DNA of 64,000 nucleotides from positions 434,001-498,000 of the forward strand of contig CBDFJV010000007.1 in assembly GCA_965248605.1 (NCBI GenBank), given 5' to 3'. The translations under genes were made by a program, and so were the position numbers. Below, in pieces: positions 34,331-43,001 of the stretch (position 1 is the first letter of the stretch; the number at the start of each line of letters is the position of its first letter). The DNA is from CAUZJF01 sp965248605. GTDB taxonomy: Bacteria > Chloroflexota > Dehalococcoidia > Lucifugimonadales > CAUZJF01. The notes beneath the pieces are model-generated. The model was not told the origin of the DNA, did no database searches, and worked only from the letters and a program-made list of their open reading frames with translations.

Positions 34331-35368
34331 CTACACCGCCGAGGGCTCGCGTTCCATCTCGGGGCTGTAGGCCCCCTGCCTGGCGGCGCTCGTCACCCGG
34401 GCGCGATGGTGCAACGCCCGCTGGGCCTGCTCGACGTTCTTCGGCGATCCGGCCCACGCCTTCAGGGGAGCGGCCTGGAGCCCTCTGCCGTAGGAGAAGC
34501 TGAGCTCCCAGGGAGCGCCAACGCTCGCTGCTCGCCGATTGATCGCGTCGAGGTTCACCGTCGCCTCGTCGTCGCTCTGGCCGCCGGACAGGAACACGAC
34601 TCCCGGAACTGACGCTGGCACCACGCGTTTGAAGCACGTGATGGTCCTCTCCGCGACCTCGTCGGGGCCGGCCCGTTCACCGGCATCCTTTCCAGAGAGC
34701 ACCATGTTCGTTTTTAGAAGAGTGCCGTCCAGGTCGACTCTCTGGCGAACCAGCTCTGAGTACAACGCCCGAAGAGTGGACTCGGTAGCATCGAAGCACT
34801 GTCCGATGTCGTGGTCGCCGTCCATTAGCACTTCCGGCTCGACGATCGGCACCAGTCCACCCTCCTGGCTCACAGCGGCGAAGCGCGCCAGCGCGTGGGC
34901 ATTGGCGTCGATGCAGTAATTGCTAGGAAGACCGTCACCGATAGCGATTACCGCCCGCCACTTGGTGAAACGCGCTCCGAGCTCGCCGTATTCGGCCACG
35001 CGCTCTCTGAGGCCGTCCAGCCCCTCGGTGATCGTTTCTCCGGAGGCGCCCGCCAGGGGCTTGGCTCCCATGTCGACCTTTATTCCGGGGATAATTCCCT
35101 GTGAAGTGAGCATCTCGACCAGCGACGCACCTTCAGAGCTCTTCTGGCGTATGGTCTCATCGTAGAGGATGACCCCGCTGATGTACCCTGCAATCTCGTC
35201 CGTCTCGAACAGAAGCTGACGATAGCCACGACGGTTTTCTTCGGTCGACTCGACACCTATGGAGTCGAACCGTCTTTGGATTGTTCCCGTACTTTCGTCG
35301 GCGGCCAGAATGCCCTTTGCCGGCGCCACCAAGGCTAGCGCAGTCTCTGCCAATGTTTCGCGGTCCAT
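34331..35368 (-). CDS. Fructose-bisphosphate aldolase, class I
   Basis: A Schiff-base aldolase of the eukaryote-like class I group, splitting or forming fructose 1,6-bisphosphate. Seen: LVAPAKGILAADESTGTIQR, the GVILYDETIRQKS block, PGIKVDMGAKPLAG, FTKWRAVI with its Lys, LVPIVEPEVL, and LLKTNMVLSGK with the Schiff-base Lys. The GGQSDDEATVNLDAIN and SFSYGRGLQ phosphate-binding loops are also seen. The ATG at 35368 has GAGGAGGA just upstream. It is followed by rdgB and preceded by fbp, pointing to gluconeogenesis or sugar-phosphate balance. Confidence 0.95.
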   Translation of the reverse strand: MDRETLAETALALVAPAKGILAADESTGTIQRRFDSIGVESTEENRRGYRQLLFETDEIAGYISGVILYDETIRQKSSEGASLVEMLTSQGIIPGIKVDMGAKPLAGASGETITEGLDGLRERVAEYGELGARFTKWRAVIAIGDGLPSNYCIDANAHALARFAAVSQEGGLVPIVEPEVLMDGDHDIGQCFDATESTLRALYSELVRQRVDLDGTLLKTNMVLSGKDAGERAGPDEVAERTITCFKRVVPASVPGVVFLSGGQSDDEATVNLDAINRRAASVGAPWELSFSYGRGLQAAPLKAWAGSPKNVEQAQRALHHRARVTSAARQGAYSPEMEREPSAV

Positions 35369-35435
35369 ACTGTCCTCCTCGAGCCCGATATTCCCGGCAT
35401 GTTCGGGACTCGTTTGTCTTTGTATCGCAGGCTTA

Positions 35436-36416
35436 CTAGGAGCCGTCGCGGGCGACAATCGATTCCAGCCGCTCCACGACATCCGCGTTACCCAGCACCA
35501 ACGGCGTCCGCTGGTGCAATGCCTCTGGCACGATGTCCAGGATGCGTTCCGTTCCCGTGGAGGCCGCGCCGCCGGCCTGCTCGGCGACGAACCCCAAAGG
35601 GTTGGCTTCGTACATTAGTCGCAGCTTGCCGTTGCGATTCGACGAGTCCGCCGGGTAGAGGTAGACCCCACCCTTCAGCAGGTTGCGGTGGAAGTCGGCG
35701 ACCAGCGCACCGACGTAGCGAAGGGAGTAGTTGTCCCTGAGGTGGCTGACTGCGCGCTGTGTCGATGCCTCCCAGCGTCTAAGGTTACCTTCGTTGGTGC
35801 TGTAGTACTCGCACTTTTCCGGGGACTGGATGTCGGGATGTGTAAGCCTGAACTCGCCGGTCTGGACGTCGAGAGTGAAGCCCTGCACACTCCTCTCGGT
35901 GGCTGTAACCAGGATCGTGCTGGAACCGTACACGACGTATACCGCTGCGGTCTGGTCTCTTCCTTGACGAAGCATGGTCTCGCTGTCGACGGGCTCTCCA
36001 GGTCTGGTGGGCCAGATGCCGAATATGGACCCGATATTGACCGCGACGTCGATATTGGACGAGCCGTCGACCGGGTCCATCATCACGATGTAGGACTCGG
36101 CGGGCGCGTCGCTGTTCAATACAGGGTCTTCTAGCTCCTCCGACCCTACGGCGGCCACTCGGCCGCTGGCGATGAGAACATCAACGAAGATGCTGGAGCC
36201 GAGCTCGTCGAGCTTCTGGACGCTCTCACCCTGCACGTTTATGTCGCCCGTGGCGCCGAGAACGTCCGCCAGGGCCGCGTCCTGAATCCGGTCGCGGACC
36301 TGCCTCGCCCCCTCTGCGATAGCACCTACGACCGCCGAAAGGCCGTCGTACCGTGGGTCGCCGCCCAACTCTGAAGCGACGAACCCGTCGAGCGTCGGAT
36401 GTTTGGTTGGGCTCAT
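35436..36416 (-). CDS. fbp: Fructose-1,6-bisphosphatase, class I
   Basis: Class I FBPase, the gluconeogenic phosphatase, 326 residues. Metal-site motifs seen: GSEELEDP and MMDPVDGSSNIDVAVNIGSI. Also seen are YVVYGSSTILV, ATERSVQGFTLD, the LRYVGALVADFHRNLLKGGV substrate block and LRLMYEANPLGFVAEQAGG. It lies upstream of the class I aldolase (68 bases), so the two successive gluconeogenic steps are encoded together. Confidence 0.95.
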   Translation of the reverse strand: MSPTKHPTLDGFVASELGGDPRYDGLSAVVGAIAEGARQVRDRIQDAALADVLGATGDINVQGESVQKLDELGSSIFVDVLIASGRVAAVGSEELEDPVLNSDAPAESYIVMMDPVDGSSNIDVAVNIGSIFGIWPTRPGEPVDSETMLRQGRDQTAAVYVVYGSSTILVTATERSVQGFTLDVQTGEFRLTHPDIQSPEKCEYYSTNEGNLRRWEASTQRAVSHLRDNYSLRYVGALVADFHRNLLKGGVYLYPADSSNRNGKLRLMYEANPLGFVAEQAGGAASTGTERILDIVPEALHQRTPLVLGNADVVERLESIVARDGS

Positions 36417-36515
36417 GGGGAAGGACTGCTCCCGTGTGGTTGTTTTCAGTAGAGAACTATTAAGAGACCCCCGACGCGATTCAACGCGGAAGGAGAAACG
36501 GGTCCTGCCCGACCG

Positions 36516-37061
36516 CTACTCTGCAAATACATCGTCCAGGTCAACGGCCAATTGAGGCAGAACAGAAGAAGAGATCGCTCCGGAGCTGTACGAGGTCGTC
36601 TTCTCGAAGCCCTCGGCGCTAAGCTCCATTACGTCAACCGAATTCTCATTAGGGTCGACAATCCAGTACTCGCGTACGCCGTGCCTGGCGTACAGGCTCA
36701 GTTTGAGGTCCTTGTCGCGCTCCGCAGTGCTAGGCGACAGGACTTCGATGACTAGGTCCGGGGCTCCGGACGCGTTGGCTTCGGTGATGATGTGCCGCCT
36801 CTCATTCGATATATAAAGGATGTCTGGCTGCACCACGTCGTGCTCGGAGAGAACAACGTCGAAGGGCGCCCACAGAACCTCTCCTATCGCTTTGGCTCTG
36901 ATATAGCCGCTCAGGATTAGTCCTAGATTCGCCACGATGTGCTGATGCCTAAAGCTGGGAGCTGGGACCACGTAGAAATCACCTCCGATCAGCTCCCGGC
37001 GGTCTTGTTCGGGGAGTTGCAGGTAGTCTTTGTAGCGGAACTTGATCTGGGGGTTTAGCAT
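36516..37061 (-). CDS. Uma2-family (DUF820) PD-(D/E)xK nuclease-like protein
   Basis: A restriction-endonuclease-fold protein of about 181 residues in the Uma2/DUF820 family, abundant in Cyanobacteria and Chloroflexi and of unclear role. Seen: RRELIGGDFYVVPAPSFRHQ, VVQPDILYISNERR with the first Asp, DLVIEVLSPSTAERDKDLK with Asp-Glu-x-Lys catalytic residues, and ARHGVREYWIVDP. The ATG at 37061 fits the family start; the frame is open to 37130 without a ribosome-binding site. It stands alone. Confidence 0.85.
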   Translation of the reverse strand: MLNPQIKFRYKDYLQLPEQDRRELIGGDFYVVPAPSFRHQHIVANLGLILSGYIRAKAIGEVLWAPFDVVLSEHDVVQPDILYISNERRHIITEANASGAPDLVIEVLSPSTAERDKDLKLSLYARHGVREYWIVDPNENSVDVMELSAEGFEKTTSYSSGAISSSVLPQLAVDLDDVFAE

Positions 37062-37160
37062 GATCGCTGGCCGGTGTGGCGTGAATGTGCCCTCTTGGGC
37101 CAGTGTAGCAACGCCCCGTAGGGGTGTCAAAGCTGGATCGAGGCTCCGGCCTTCCGCAAA

Positions 37161-37189
37161 TTGAATCCCGAAACTGCGACTGCTAGAAT
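37161..37189 (+). promoter_or_regulatory. Sigma70-type promoter of the tautomerase gene
   Basis: TTGAAT (37161-37166), 17 bases, TAGAAT (37184-37189) preceded by TGC. The start codon follows 33 bases later. Confidence 0.55.
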
Positions 37190-37222
37190 TGCGCCTAGCT
37201 TCGAATCTCGAGGAGGACCGGC

Positions 37223-37408
37223 ATGCCAGTCATAACAGTAGAATGGGTGGAGGGACGCTCAAAGGACCAGAAGACCCAGGTAGCACAGGCGATCACCGAC
37301 GCCATATCGACTATCGGCGGCGCGAAGCCCGAAGCCACCTACGTGGTGTTCAAGGACGTGCCGAAGGAGAACTGGGCGTCAGGAGGCATACTGCTTTCCG
37401 ACAAGTAG
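37223..37408 (+). CDS. 4-oxalocrotonate tautomerase family protein
   Basis: A 61-residue tautomerase. After removal of Met the catalytic Pro is at the N-terminus (MPVITVEWVEGRSKDQKTQV). The rest matches the family (AITDAISTIGGAKPEATYVV, then FKDVPKENWASGG). The family acts on enol or keto forms of small acids; the physiological substrate cannot be told. A GAGGAGGA box precedes the ATG. It stands alone between the Uma2 gene and the T-box leader. Confidence 0.9.
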   Translation: MPVITVEWVEGRSKDQKTQVAQAITDAISTIGGAKPEATYVVFKDVPKENWASGGILLSDK

Positions 37409-37436
37409 TCGCTGCGGTCAGCGTACGGAACTTCAA

Positions 37437-37466
37437 TTGACACTCCCATCCACGCCTGACTATACT
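37437..37466 (+). promoter_or_regulatory. Consensus promoter of the trp T-box operon
   Basis: TTGACA (37437-37442), 18 bases, TATACT (37461-37466). Transcription should start near 37473, giving a leader of about 420 bases before trpS. Confidence 0.65.
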
Positions 37467-37472
37467 GGCGTA

Positions 37473-37760
37473 ACGAAGACATAGTTCAAAGGCAGCGAAC
37501 GGGACTAGTACGCCTCCAGCGAAGCCAAGAGAGCCGGGTAAGGTGTGAGCCGGCGCCGGCGCAGAGGCTGAATGGACCTGAGAGCCGCCAACCGAACCCT
37601 CGATATCCGTCGAGGGACGTAGGCTTGGCCGGAAGGGCACCGTTATCATAGCCCGGCGCAACGACGTAGGATCGCTGCGCATAGAGATGTCCCGACTTGT
37701 CGGGACGAATTAGGGTGGCACCACGGAAGACCCGTCCCTTTGTGGACGGGTCTTTTTCTT
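37473..37760 (+). promoter_or_regulatory. T-box riboswitch, tryptophan-type
   Basis: A tRNA-sensing leader. The T-box sequence AGGGTGGCACCACGG is at 37712-37726; its TGGC bulge would pair with a tRNA end GCCA, the acceptor end of tRNA(Trp). A stem I-like region holds GAATGGA, where TGG at 37573-37575 is the proposed Trp specifier. The leader ends in an intrinsic terminator that competes with the antiterminator. Uncharged tRNA(Trp) should permit expression of trpS, trpE and trpG. Confidence 0.9.
37729..37757 (+). terminator. Intrinsic terminator of the T-box leader
   Basis: Nine-base-pair stem GACCCGTCC (37729-37737) with GGACGGGTC (37744-37752), followed by TTTTTCTTT. It overlaps the antiterminator alternative. 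Confidence 0.9.
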
Positions 37761-37892
37761 TATGCGGTTCGAAGAGTAGGAGGCTTATGTTCGATGGATA
37801 GCATCGGCGCATCGTTGTGGCGACGTTTCCCGAGGCTTGCATGGAAGACATCTTCACGCGTGTAGGTAGCATATCAAGAGGTACGAACAACG

Positions 37893-38936
37893 ATGCAGAC
37901 CAAAGAAATGACTAAATCGGCGAAGACGAACCCGACCAAGAAGCGGGTATTCAGCGGCTTTCAACCCTCGGGCGAGCTCCACTTGGGCAACTACCTGGGC
38001 GCGTTCAAGGGGTGGGCCGAACGCCAGTCGCAGAAGGAGAATTTCTTCTGCATAGTCGACCTGCACGCCATCACCGTACCGCAGGACCCTGATGAGCTTC
38101 GGGCCCGTACGCGGTCCCATGCGGCGATGCTGTTCGCGCTGGGCCTGGACCCGGCCCATTGCGCTATCTTCGTCCAGAGCCATGTGACAGCCCACGCCGA
38201 GGGGTGCTGGATCCTGAACTGCGTTACGCCTCTTGGGTGGCTGGAGCGGATGACGCAGTACAAGGACAAAGCGGCTGCTCAAGAGAGCATCTTGACCGGG
38301 CTGCTCGACTACCCGGTACTGATGGCCGCCGACATCATCCTCTACGACGCCCACGAGGTTCCCGTCGGCGACGACCAGAAGCAGCATGTCGAGCTGGCCC
38401 GTGACATCGCCCAGCGGTTCAACCACCAGTTCGGCGAGACCTTCGTCGTGCCCGAGCCGGTCACGCAAGGTCGGATTATGAGCCTCAACGACCCGACCGT
38501 GAAGATGTCGAAGACCTTCTCCGACGTCCGGGGCCACGCGGTTGGAATGCTGGACGACCCCAAGGAGATCGAACGTTCCATCAAGCGGGCCGTGACCGAC
38601 TCGGGCAGCGACATCGTCTTTTCCGATGACCCAGCGAAAGCCGGCGTAGACAATCTCCTCCGCATCTACCAGGCGATCGTAGGCAAGAGCGACGAAAAGG
38701 TCGAGGCCGACTTCGCGGACGCCCGAGGATACGGTGACCTGAAGGCACGCGTCGCGGAGGTGGTGATCGAAGAGCTGACTCCGATTCGCGAGCGCTATCA
38801 GGAGATAGCGGACGACACCGCCGAGCTCGACCGCTTGCTCGCCCGTGGCGCTGAGCAAGCCCGCGCCGTCAGCGAGCCCAAGCTCGACGAGGTCAAACGC
38901 CGTGTCGGGTTGGTCCTGCCGGATGCAGGTGACTGA
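37893..38936 (+). CDS. trpS: Tryptophanyl-tRNA synthetase
   Basis: TrpRS charges tRNA(Trp), 347 residues. The class I motifs are seen as SGELHLGNYLGAF (HIGH-type) and VKMSKTF (KMSKS-type), with FSGFQPSGELHL, AVTDSGSD and GVDNLLRIYQAI as further family blocks. The ATG at 37893 follows the T-box terminator by about 130 bases; a second ATG at 37908 is possible. It leads an operon with trpE and trpG, all expected to respond to uncharged tRNA(Trp). Confidence 0.95.
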   Translation: MQTKEMTKSAKTNPTKKRVFSGFQPSGELHLGNYLGAFKGWAERQSQKENFFCIVDLHAITVPQDPDELRARTRSHAAMLFALGLDPAHCAIFVQSHVTAHAEGCWILNCVTPLGWLERMTQYKDKAAAQESILTGLLDYPVLMAADIILYDAHEVPVGDDQKQHVELARDIAQRFNHQFGETFVVPEPVTQGRIMSLNDPTVKMSKTFSDVRGHAVGMLDDPKEIERSIKRAVTDSGSDIVFSDDPAKAGVDNLLRIYQAIVGKSDEKVEADFADARGYGDLKARVAEVVIEELTPIRERYQEIADDTAELDRLLARGAEQARAVSEPKLDEVKRRVGLVLPDAGD

Positions 38937-38940
38937 CGCC

Positions 38941-40392
38941 ATGCCTACATACCATCCGACGTTGGATGAGGTCGAAAAGCTCGCGGACCAGGGCAACATG
39001 GTGCCCATCTACCGAGAGATCAATGCCGACCTCGAAACTCCGGTATCGGCCTACCTGAAGATCGCCCGACCGCCGTACTCGTTCCTGTTAGAGAGTGTCG
39101 AGGGAGGCGAGCGCATCGCGCGGTACAGCTTCCTAGGCACCGAACCGTATGACGTCATCAAGACCGGGCCCGGTCAGAGAGACGGCGCCGTCGACCCGCT
39201 GGTCCCCGTCCAGAAGGCGCTGGCGCCGATGGAGGTCGCGGACCCAGAGGACGGCGCGCGCTTCAATGGCGGCGCGGTTGGGTACCTCGGCTACGAGTCG
39301 GTCAACTACTTCGAGCGCTTGCCGTCCCCGGATACCGACGCCCTCGGCCTTCCGGAATCGGTCTTCATGCTCACGTCGACGTTTCTGGTCTTCGACCACG
39401 TCCGCCATAAGATTCGCATCGTCAGCCACGCCCATCTCGACAAAGACGTGGAGCGCGCCTACGCCGACGCCGTCGGCCGGATCGACGAGCTAGCCGCAAG
39501 GCTCGAGCAACCGGTCAAGTTGCCGCAGCCCACTGGCTCGCTGGGCGACGATCACGCACCAGGCGCGGTAACCTCGAACCAGACGCGTGAGCACTACGAC
39601 GCTGCCGTAAGGCGGATAATCGACTACATCTACGCCGGCGACTGCATCCAGGTGGTCTACGCGCAGAGGTTTAGCCGGGAGACCTCAGCGCACCCGTTCG
39701 AGATATATCGGGCGCTACGAGGGATCAACCCGTCGCCGTACATGTTCTACCTGCAGCTGGACGACTTCCAGGTTGTGGGCGCCTCCCCGGAGATGCTGGT
39801 CAGGTCGATCGACGGCCACCTAGACTACCACCCGATAGCGGGCACCCGACCCCGCGGCTCGACGGCTGAAGAGGACGCGGCGCTTGAGCGAGAGCTGACT
39901 TCCAGCGAGAAGGAGCGAGCGGAGCACATAATGCTCGTGGATCTGGGTCGCAACGACGTGGGCAGGGTAAGCCGGCCCGGCACGGTCAACGTCACCGAGC
40001 TCATGGAGATCGAGCGGTACTCTCACGTGATGCACCTGGTGTCCCACGTAACCGGGGAGCTCGAGGACGGCCTCGACTGCTACGACGCGCTCAGATCGTG
40101 CTTCCCTGCGGGAACGTTGTCGGGGGCACCCAAGATTCGCGCCATGGAGATCATCGCGGAGCTCGAGCCCGACAAGCGCGGGCCTTATGGCGGCGCAACC
40201 GGCTACTTCACGTTCTCAGGGAACATGGACACGGCAATCCTGCTCCGGACCATGGTGGTCAAGGACGGCGTCGCGTACGTTCAGGCAGGCGGCGGCATAG
40301 TGGCCGACAGCGACGTCGAACAGGAGTACGAGGAGACGGTCGCCAAGGCGCGCGCGCTTATGCGGGCCATCGACCAGGCGGAGGGGGAGTAA
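38941..40392 (+). CDS. trpE: Anthranilate synthase component I
   Basis: TrpE makes anthranilate from chorismate, 483 residues. The N-terminal PYSFLLESVEGGERIARYSF carries the LLES motif of tryptophan feedback inhibition. The chorismate-binding part has HPIAGTRPRG, the LVDLGRNDVGRVSRPG and HVMHLVSHVTGEL blocks, CFPAGTLSGAPKIRAMEII and GPYGGATGYFTFSGNMDTAI. The ATG at 38941 follows the trpS stop by four bases; the longer frame overlapping trpS is not used. Genes for later tryptophan steps are not in the window. Confidence 0.94.
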   Translation: MPTYHPTLDEVEKLADQGNMVPIYREINADLETPVSAYLKIARPPYSFLLESVEGGERIARYSFLGTEPYDVIKTGPGQRDGAVDPLVPVQKALAPMEVADPEDGARFNGGAVGYLGYESVNYFERLPSPDTDALGLPESVFMLTSTFLVFDHVRHKIRIVSHAHLDKDVERAYADAVGRIDELAARLEQPVKLPQPTGSLGDDHAPGAVTSNQTREHYDAAVRRIIDYIYAGDCIQVVYAQRFSRETSAHPFEIYRALRGINPSPYMFYLQLDDFQVVGASPEMLVRSIDGHLDYHPIAGTRPRGSTAEEDAALERELTSSEKERAEHIMLVDLGRNDVGRVSRPGTVNVTELMEIERYSHVMHLVSHVTGELEDGLDCYDALRSCFPAGTLSGAPKIRAMEIIAELEPDKRGPYGGATGYFTFSGNMDTAILLRTMVVKDGVAYVQAGGGIVADSDVEQEYEETVAKARALMRAIDQAEGE

Positions 40393-40393
40393 A

Positions 40394-40957
40394 ATGATTC
40401 TGCTGCTCGACAACTACGACAGCTTCACGTACAACCTTTACCAGTACCTATGTGAGCTCGGCGCCGACGTCAAGGTCGTCCGAAACGACGAGACCACGGT
40501 CGAGGAAATCGGCGCCATGGAGCCCGAGAGGATAGTCGTGTCGCCAGGGCCGTGCACCCCGGAAAAGGCGGGCATATCCAGCGAAGTAATCCGCGAGTTC
40601 GGCAGCCGGACTCCGACACTGGGTGTGTGTCTGGGACACCAGTGCGTCGGCCACGCCTATGGAGGCTCGGTTGGGCCGGCGGGGGAGATCATGCACGGCA
40701 AGATGTCGATGGTCCACCACGACGGTCGGCGGCTTTTTCAGGGTATCCCGGACCCCTTCGAGGCCATTCGGTACCACTCGTTGGCCGTCTACAAAGACGA
40801 CCTGCCCGACGAGCTCGAGGTCACCGCGTGGACCGACAAAGACATCATCATGGGCGTGAGGCACAAAACCCACCCGGTCGAGGGCATCCAGTTCCACCCC
40901 GAATCGATCATGACGAAGGCCGGCAAGGACATCCTCCGAAACTTCCTGGAGATGTAA
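40394..40957 (+). CDS. trpG: Anthranilate synthase component II (glutamine amidotransferase)
   Basis: TrpG/PabA-type glutaminase supplying ammonia to TrpE, 187 residues. LLLDNYDSFTYNLYQYL is the family start; the catalytic Cys is in LGVCLGHQCVGHAYGG, and the His-Glu pair is in EGIQFHPESIMT. It starts one base after the trpE stop. PabA-type use for folate is also possible since such subunits are often shared. Confidence 0.94.
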   Translation: MILLLDNYDSFTYNLYQYLCELGADVKVVRNDETTVEEIGAMEPERIVVSPGPCTPEKAGISSEVIREFGSRTPTLGVCLGHQCVGHAYGGSVGPAGEIMHGKMSMVHHDGRRLFQGIPDPFEAIRYHSLAVYKDDLPDELEVTAWTDKDIIMGVRHKTHPVEGIQFHPESIMTKAGKDILRNFLEM

Positions 40958-40963
40958 GACCCA

Positions 40964-41806
40964 GTGCATTTCGGCAATCTGCTGCGTAAAACCGACAAGG
41001 AGCACCTCTGGCTTTTTGTCAACCTGCTACTCGTATTTGGCTCGATCGCCGCGATAGGTGTTTTCGCATTGTGGCTGAGATCCAAAGGCGAGATAACGAC
41101 GTCGGAAGCTCTCCGATTGGTAACTCTGGGTGCCTTAGTGGTAATAACCGCCTTTTACGCGGTACGTACAAGCGCCATCGCAAGTGCCTCAGCTCGGCAA
41201 GCCGAGAACATGCAGGAACTGGTAAAGGGTACCGATGCACAGTTGATGTCAAGCCTGAAACTTGCTCTGGCCGCTCAGGACCAAGCTGTTGCCACTCAAG
41301 CTCTAGCCAGCCAGACCGAGCGCCAAGTGACATCGACGCGGAGGCTTGCAAAGAACGCCGAGCGTCAGTTGCAGAGCGCACTCAGACCGATTCTGAGGTT
41401 CAAAGACAACGTCACACTTGCTGAAGAAATGAAACTTGAGGTATCCAACTTAGGTTCCGGGCCCGCAATCAACATCAAGTGCTGGGTTGAAGTCGCTGTC
41501 CGCAAAGGAGGCGTGATTCGCAAGAACAGCAGCGACGGGTCTGTCACGTTCCAAACGAAAGTATTACCTGCTGGAGGGGACAATCGCTCCGCAGGTATTA
41601 GAGTATGGCAGTGTCGGCTTACTCCGGTGCCTCCTAATGCTGAATCGGTAAGCTACGTCGCGGTGTACCAAGACGTGTATCATAACTACTTCAGGTCGGA
41701 GCAGCGTAGGGAGGTATTGCAAGGTGAACTGACTCCCGAACAGCTCACGATTGACGAACTTCCCAAAGAGCAAGCCGAAGAGGCTCTCAGAGCGGCTGGG
41801 TATTAG
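40964..41806 (+). CDS. Membrane protein with coiled coil, unrecognised
   Basis: A 280-residue protein. Two membrane helices (about 17-38 and 49-66) are followed by a Gln/Ala-rich coiled coil (about 70-135) and a beta-rich C-terminal domain (LRFKDNVTLAEEMKLEVSNL to VSYVAVYQDVYHNYF) of Ig-like appearance. The GTG at 40964 is six bases after the trpG stop, so it may be read from the trp transcript. Its base use is somewhat lower in GC than the trp genes, a possible sign of later arrival. I recognise no family with confidence. Confidence 0.72.
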   Translation: MHFGNLLRKTDKEHLWLFVNLLLVFGSIAAIGVFALWLRSKGEITTSEALRLVTLGALVVITAFYAVRTSAIASASARQAENMQELVKGTDAQLMSSLKLALAAQDQAVATQALASQTERQVTSTRRLAKNAERQLQSALRPILRFKDNVTLAEEMKLEVSNLGSGPAINIKCWVEVAVRKGGVIRKNSSDGSVTFQTKVLPAGGDNRSAGIRVWQCRLTPVPPNAESVSYVAVYQDVYHNYFRSEQRREVLQGELTPEQLTIDELPKEQAEEALRAAGY

Positions 41807-41864
41807 CGCTGGTCATCATCGTTAGAGTCTCGACTAGCCACCGAAAACTCGCGAGCGACCCTAC

Positions 41865-43001
41865 ATGAGGACGCTGAGTACAGGCCACGGCGACCTGGAG
41901 TTGCCGGCCTTCCTTCCCGATGCGACTCGGGGGGCGGTTAGAGCGCTCGACTCGGCGGACTCTGCTGCTGCCGGGGTCGCGGGTTTGATGGTCAACACGG
42001 TGCACCTGGCGTCCCGGCCGGGCTCGTCGGTGATCTCGGCCCTGGGTGGAATCCATAGCTTCATCGACTGGGACGGCCCGGTCTTCTCGGACTCCGGTGG
42101 GTTCCAGGTGTTCTCGCTGACGGCGGGGTCACCGCCGCTGGCGAACGTCTCGAAGGATGGGTTCTCGTACAGGTTCGACCGAAGAGAGCGCAAACGGAAT
42201 CTCACGCCTGAAACGTGTGTCCGGAAGCAGTTCCAGATGGGCTCGGACGTGATTTTTTGTCTCGATCATTGCACACACCCAGACTCGTCGCCCGAACTCC
42301 AGCGACAAAGCGTTGAGCACACCATCGAGTGGGCCGCGAGATGCAAGGGCGAGCTGAAGCGTCTGAAGGACAACGGTCGCCGTGACGGATACGACCCGTT
42401 GCTTTTCGCGGTCATCCAGGGAGGGAGCAGCCACGAGCTACGGCGCACGTGCGCGGAACAACTCCTGGAAATCGGGTTCGACGGCTTCGGCTTCGGGGGG
42501 TGGCCCATCGACACGGACGGCGGACTGGTCGAGACAGTCGAGTACGTCTCGCAGCTCGTTCCGGCGGGAATACCAAAGCACGCGCTTGGCATCGGCAAAC
42601 CCGAGAACGTCGTCGCGGCCTTCAAGGCGGGATACAGGATATTCGACTGCGTCATACCGACCCGCGACGCGAGACACAAAAGGCTGTACGTGTACCCTGG
42701 CGGTGAGCCCAAACTCGGCTCGGGCGACGCACTCTACGAGCGCATCTACATAGACAACGGCCGCAACGTCAAGGAGAAAAGGCCGATCGACGAGGGCTGC
42801 GATTGCCTCTGCTGCGCCCGCTACTCGAGGGCGTACCTCCACCACCTATTCAACGTCGACGACCACCTGGCGTACAGGCTGGCGACGATCCACAACGTTC
42901 GCTTCTACACTCGGCTGATGGACGCGTTGAGAGCCGAAGTGAGGCGGAACGATACCACCCATAGTCTGCGGTCCGACCCCTATGCCAACCGTATCCAGTG
43001 A
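41865..43001 (+). CDS. tRNA-guanine transglycosylase-like protein
   Basis: A 378-residue TIM-barrel transglycosylase of the Tgt family, which exchanges guanine for a deazaguanine in tRNA. Kept: the nucleophile region FSDSGGFQVFSL, LAVIQGG-like LFAVIQGGSSHELR, DCVIPTRDARHKRLYVYPGG, and a zinc site CDCLCCARYSRAYLHHLF. It departs from queuine Tgt in the base-recognition loop, where GFGFGGWPID replaces the usual GLAVGEP-like block. So it belongs to the broader queuine/other ribosyltransferase group. Its last 20 bases overlap the start of the methyltransferase pseudogene. Confidence 0.87.
   Translation: MRTLSTGHGDLELPAFLPDATRGAVRALDSADSAAAGVAGLMVNTVHLASRPGSSVISALGGIHSFIDWDGPVFSDSGGFQVFSLTAGSPPLANVSKDGFSYRFDRRERKRNLTPETCVRKQFQMGSDVIFCLDHCTHPDSSPELQRQSVEHTIEWAARCKGELKRLKDNGRRDGYDPLLFAVIQGGSSHELRRTCAEQLLEIGFDGFGFGGWPIDTDGGLVETVEYVSQLVPAGIPKHALGIGKPENVVAAFKAGYRIFDCVIPTRDARHKRLYVYPGGEPKLGSGDALYERIYIDNGRNVKEKRPIDEGCDCLCCARYSRAYLHHLFNVDDHLAYRLATIHNVRFYTRLMDALRAEVRRNDTTHSLRSDPYANRIQ

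Noticed and set aside
37854..39008. 384-codon minus-strand ORF
   Set aside because: Mirror of trpS caused by GC-rich codon bias; trpS is certain.
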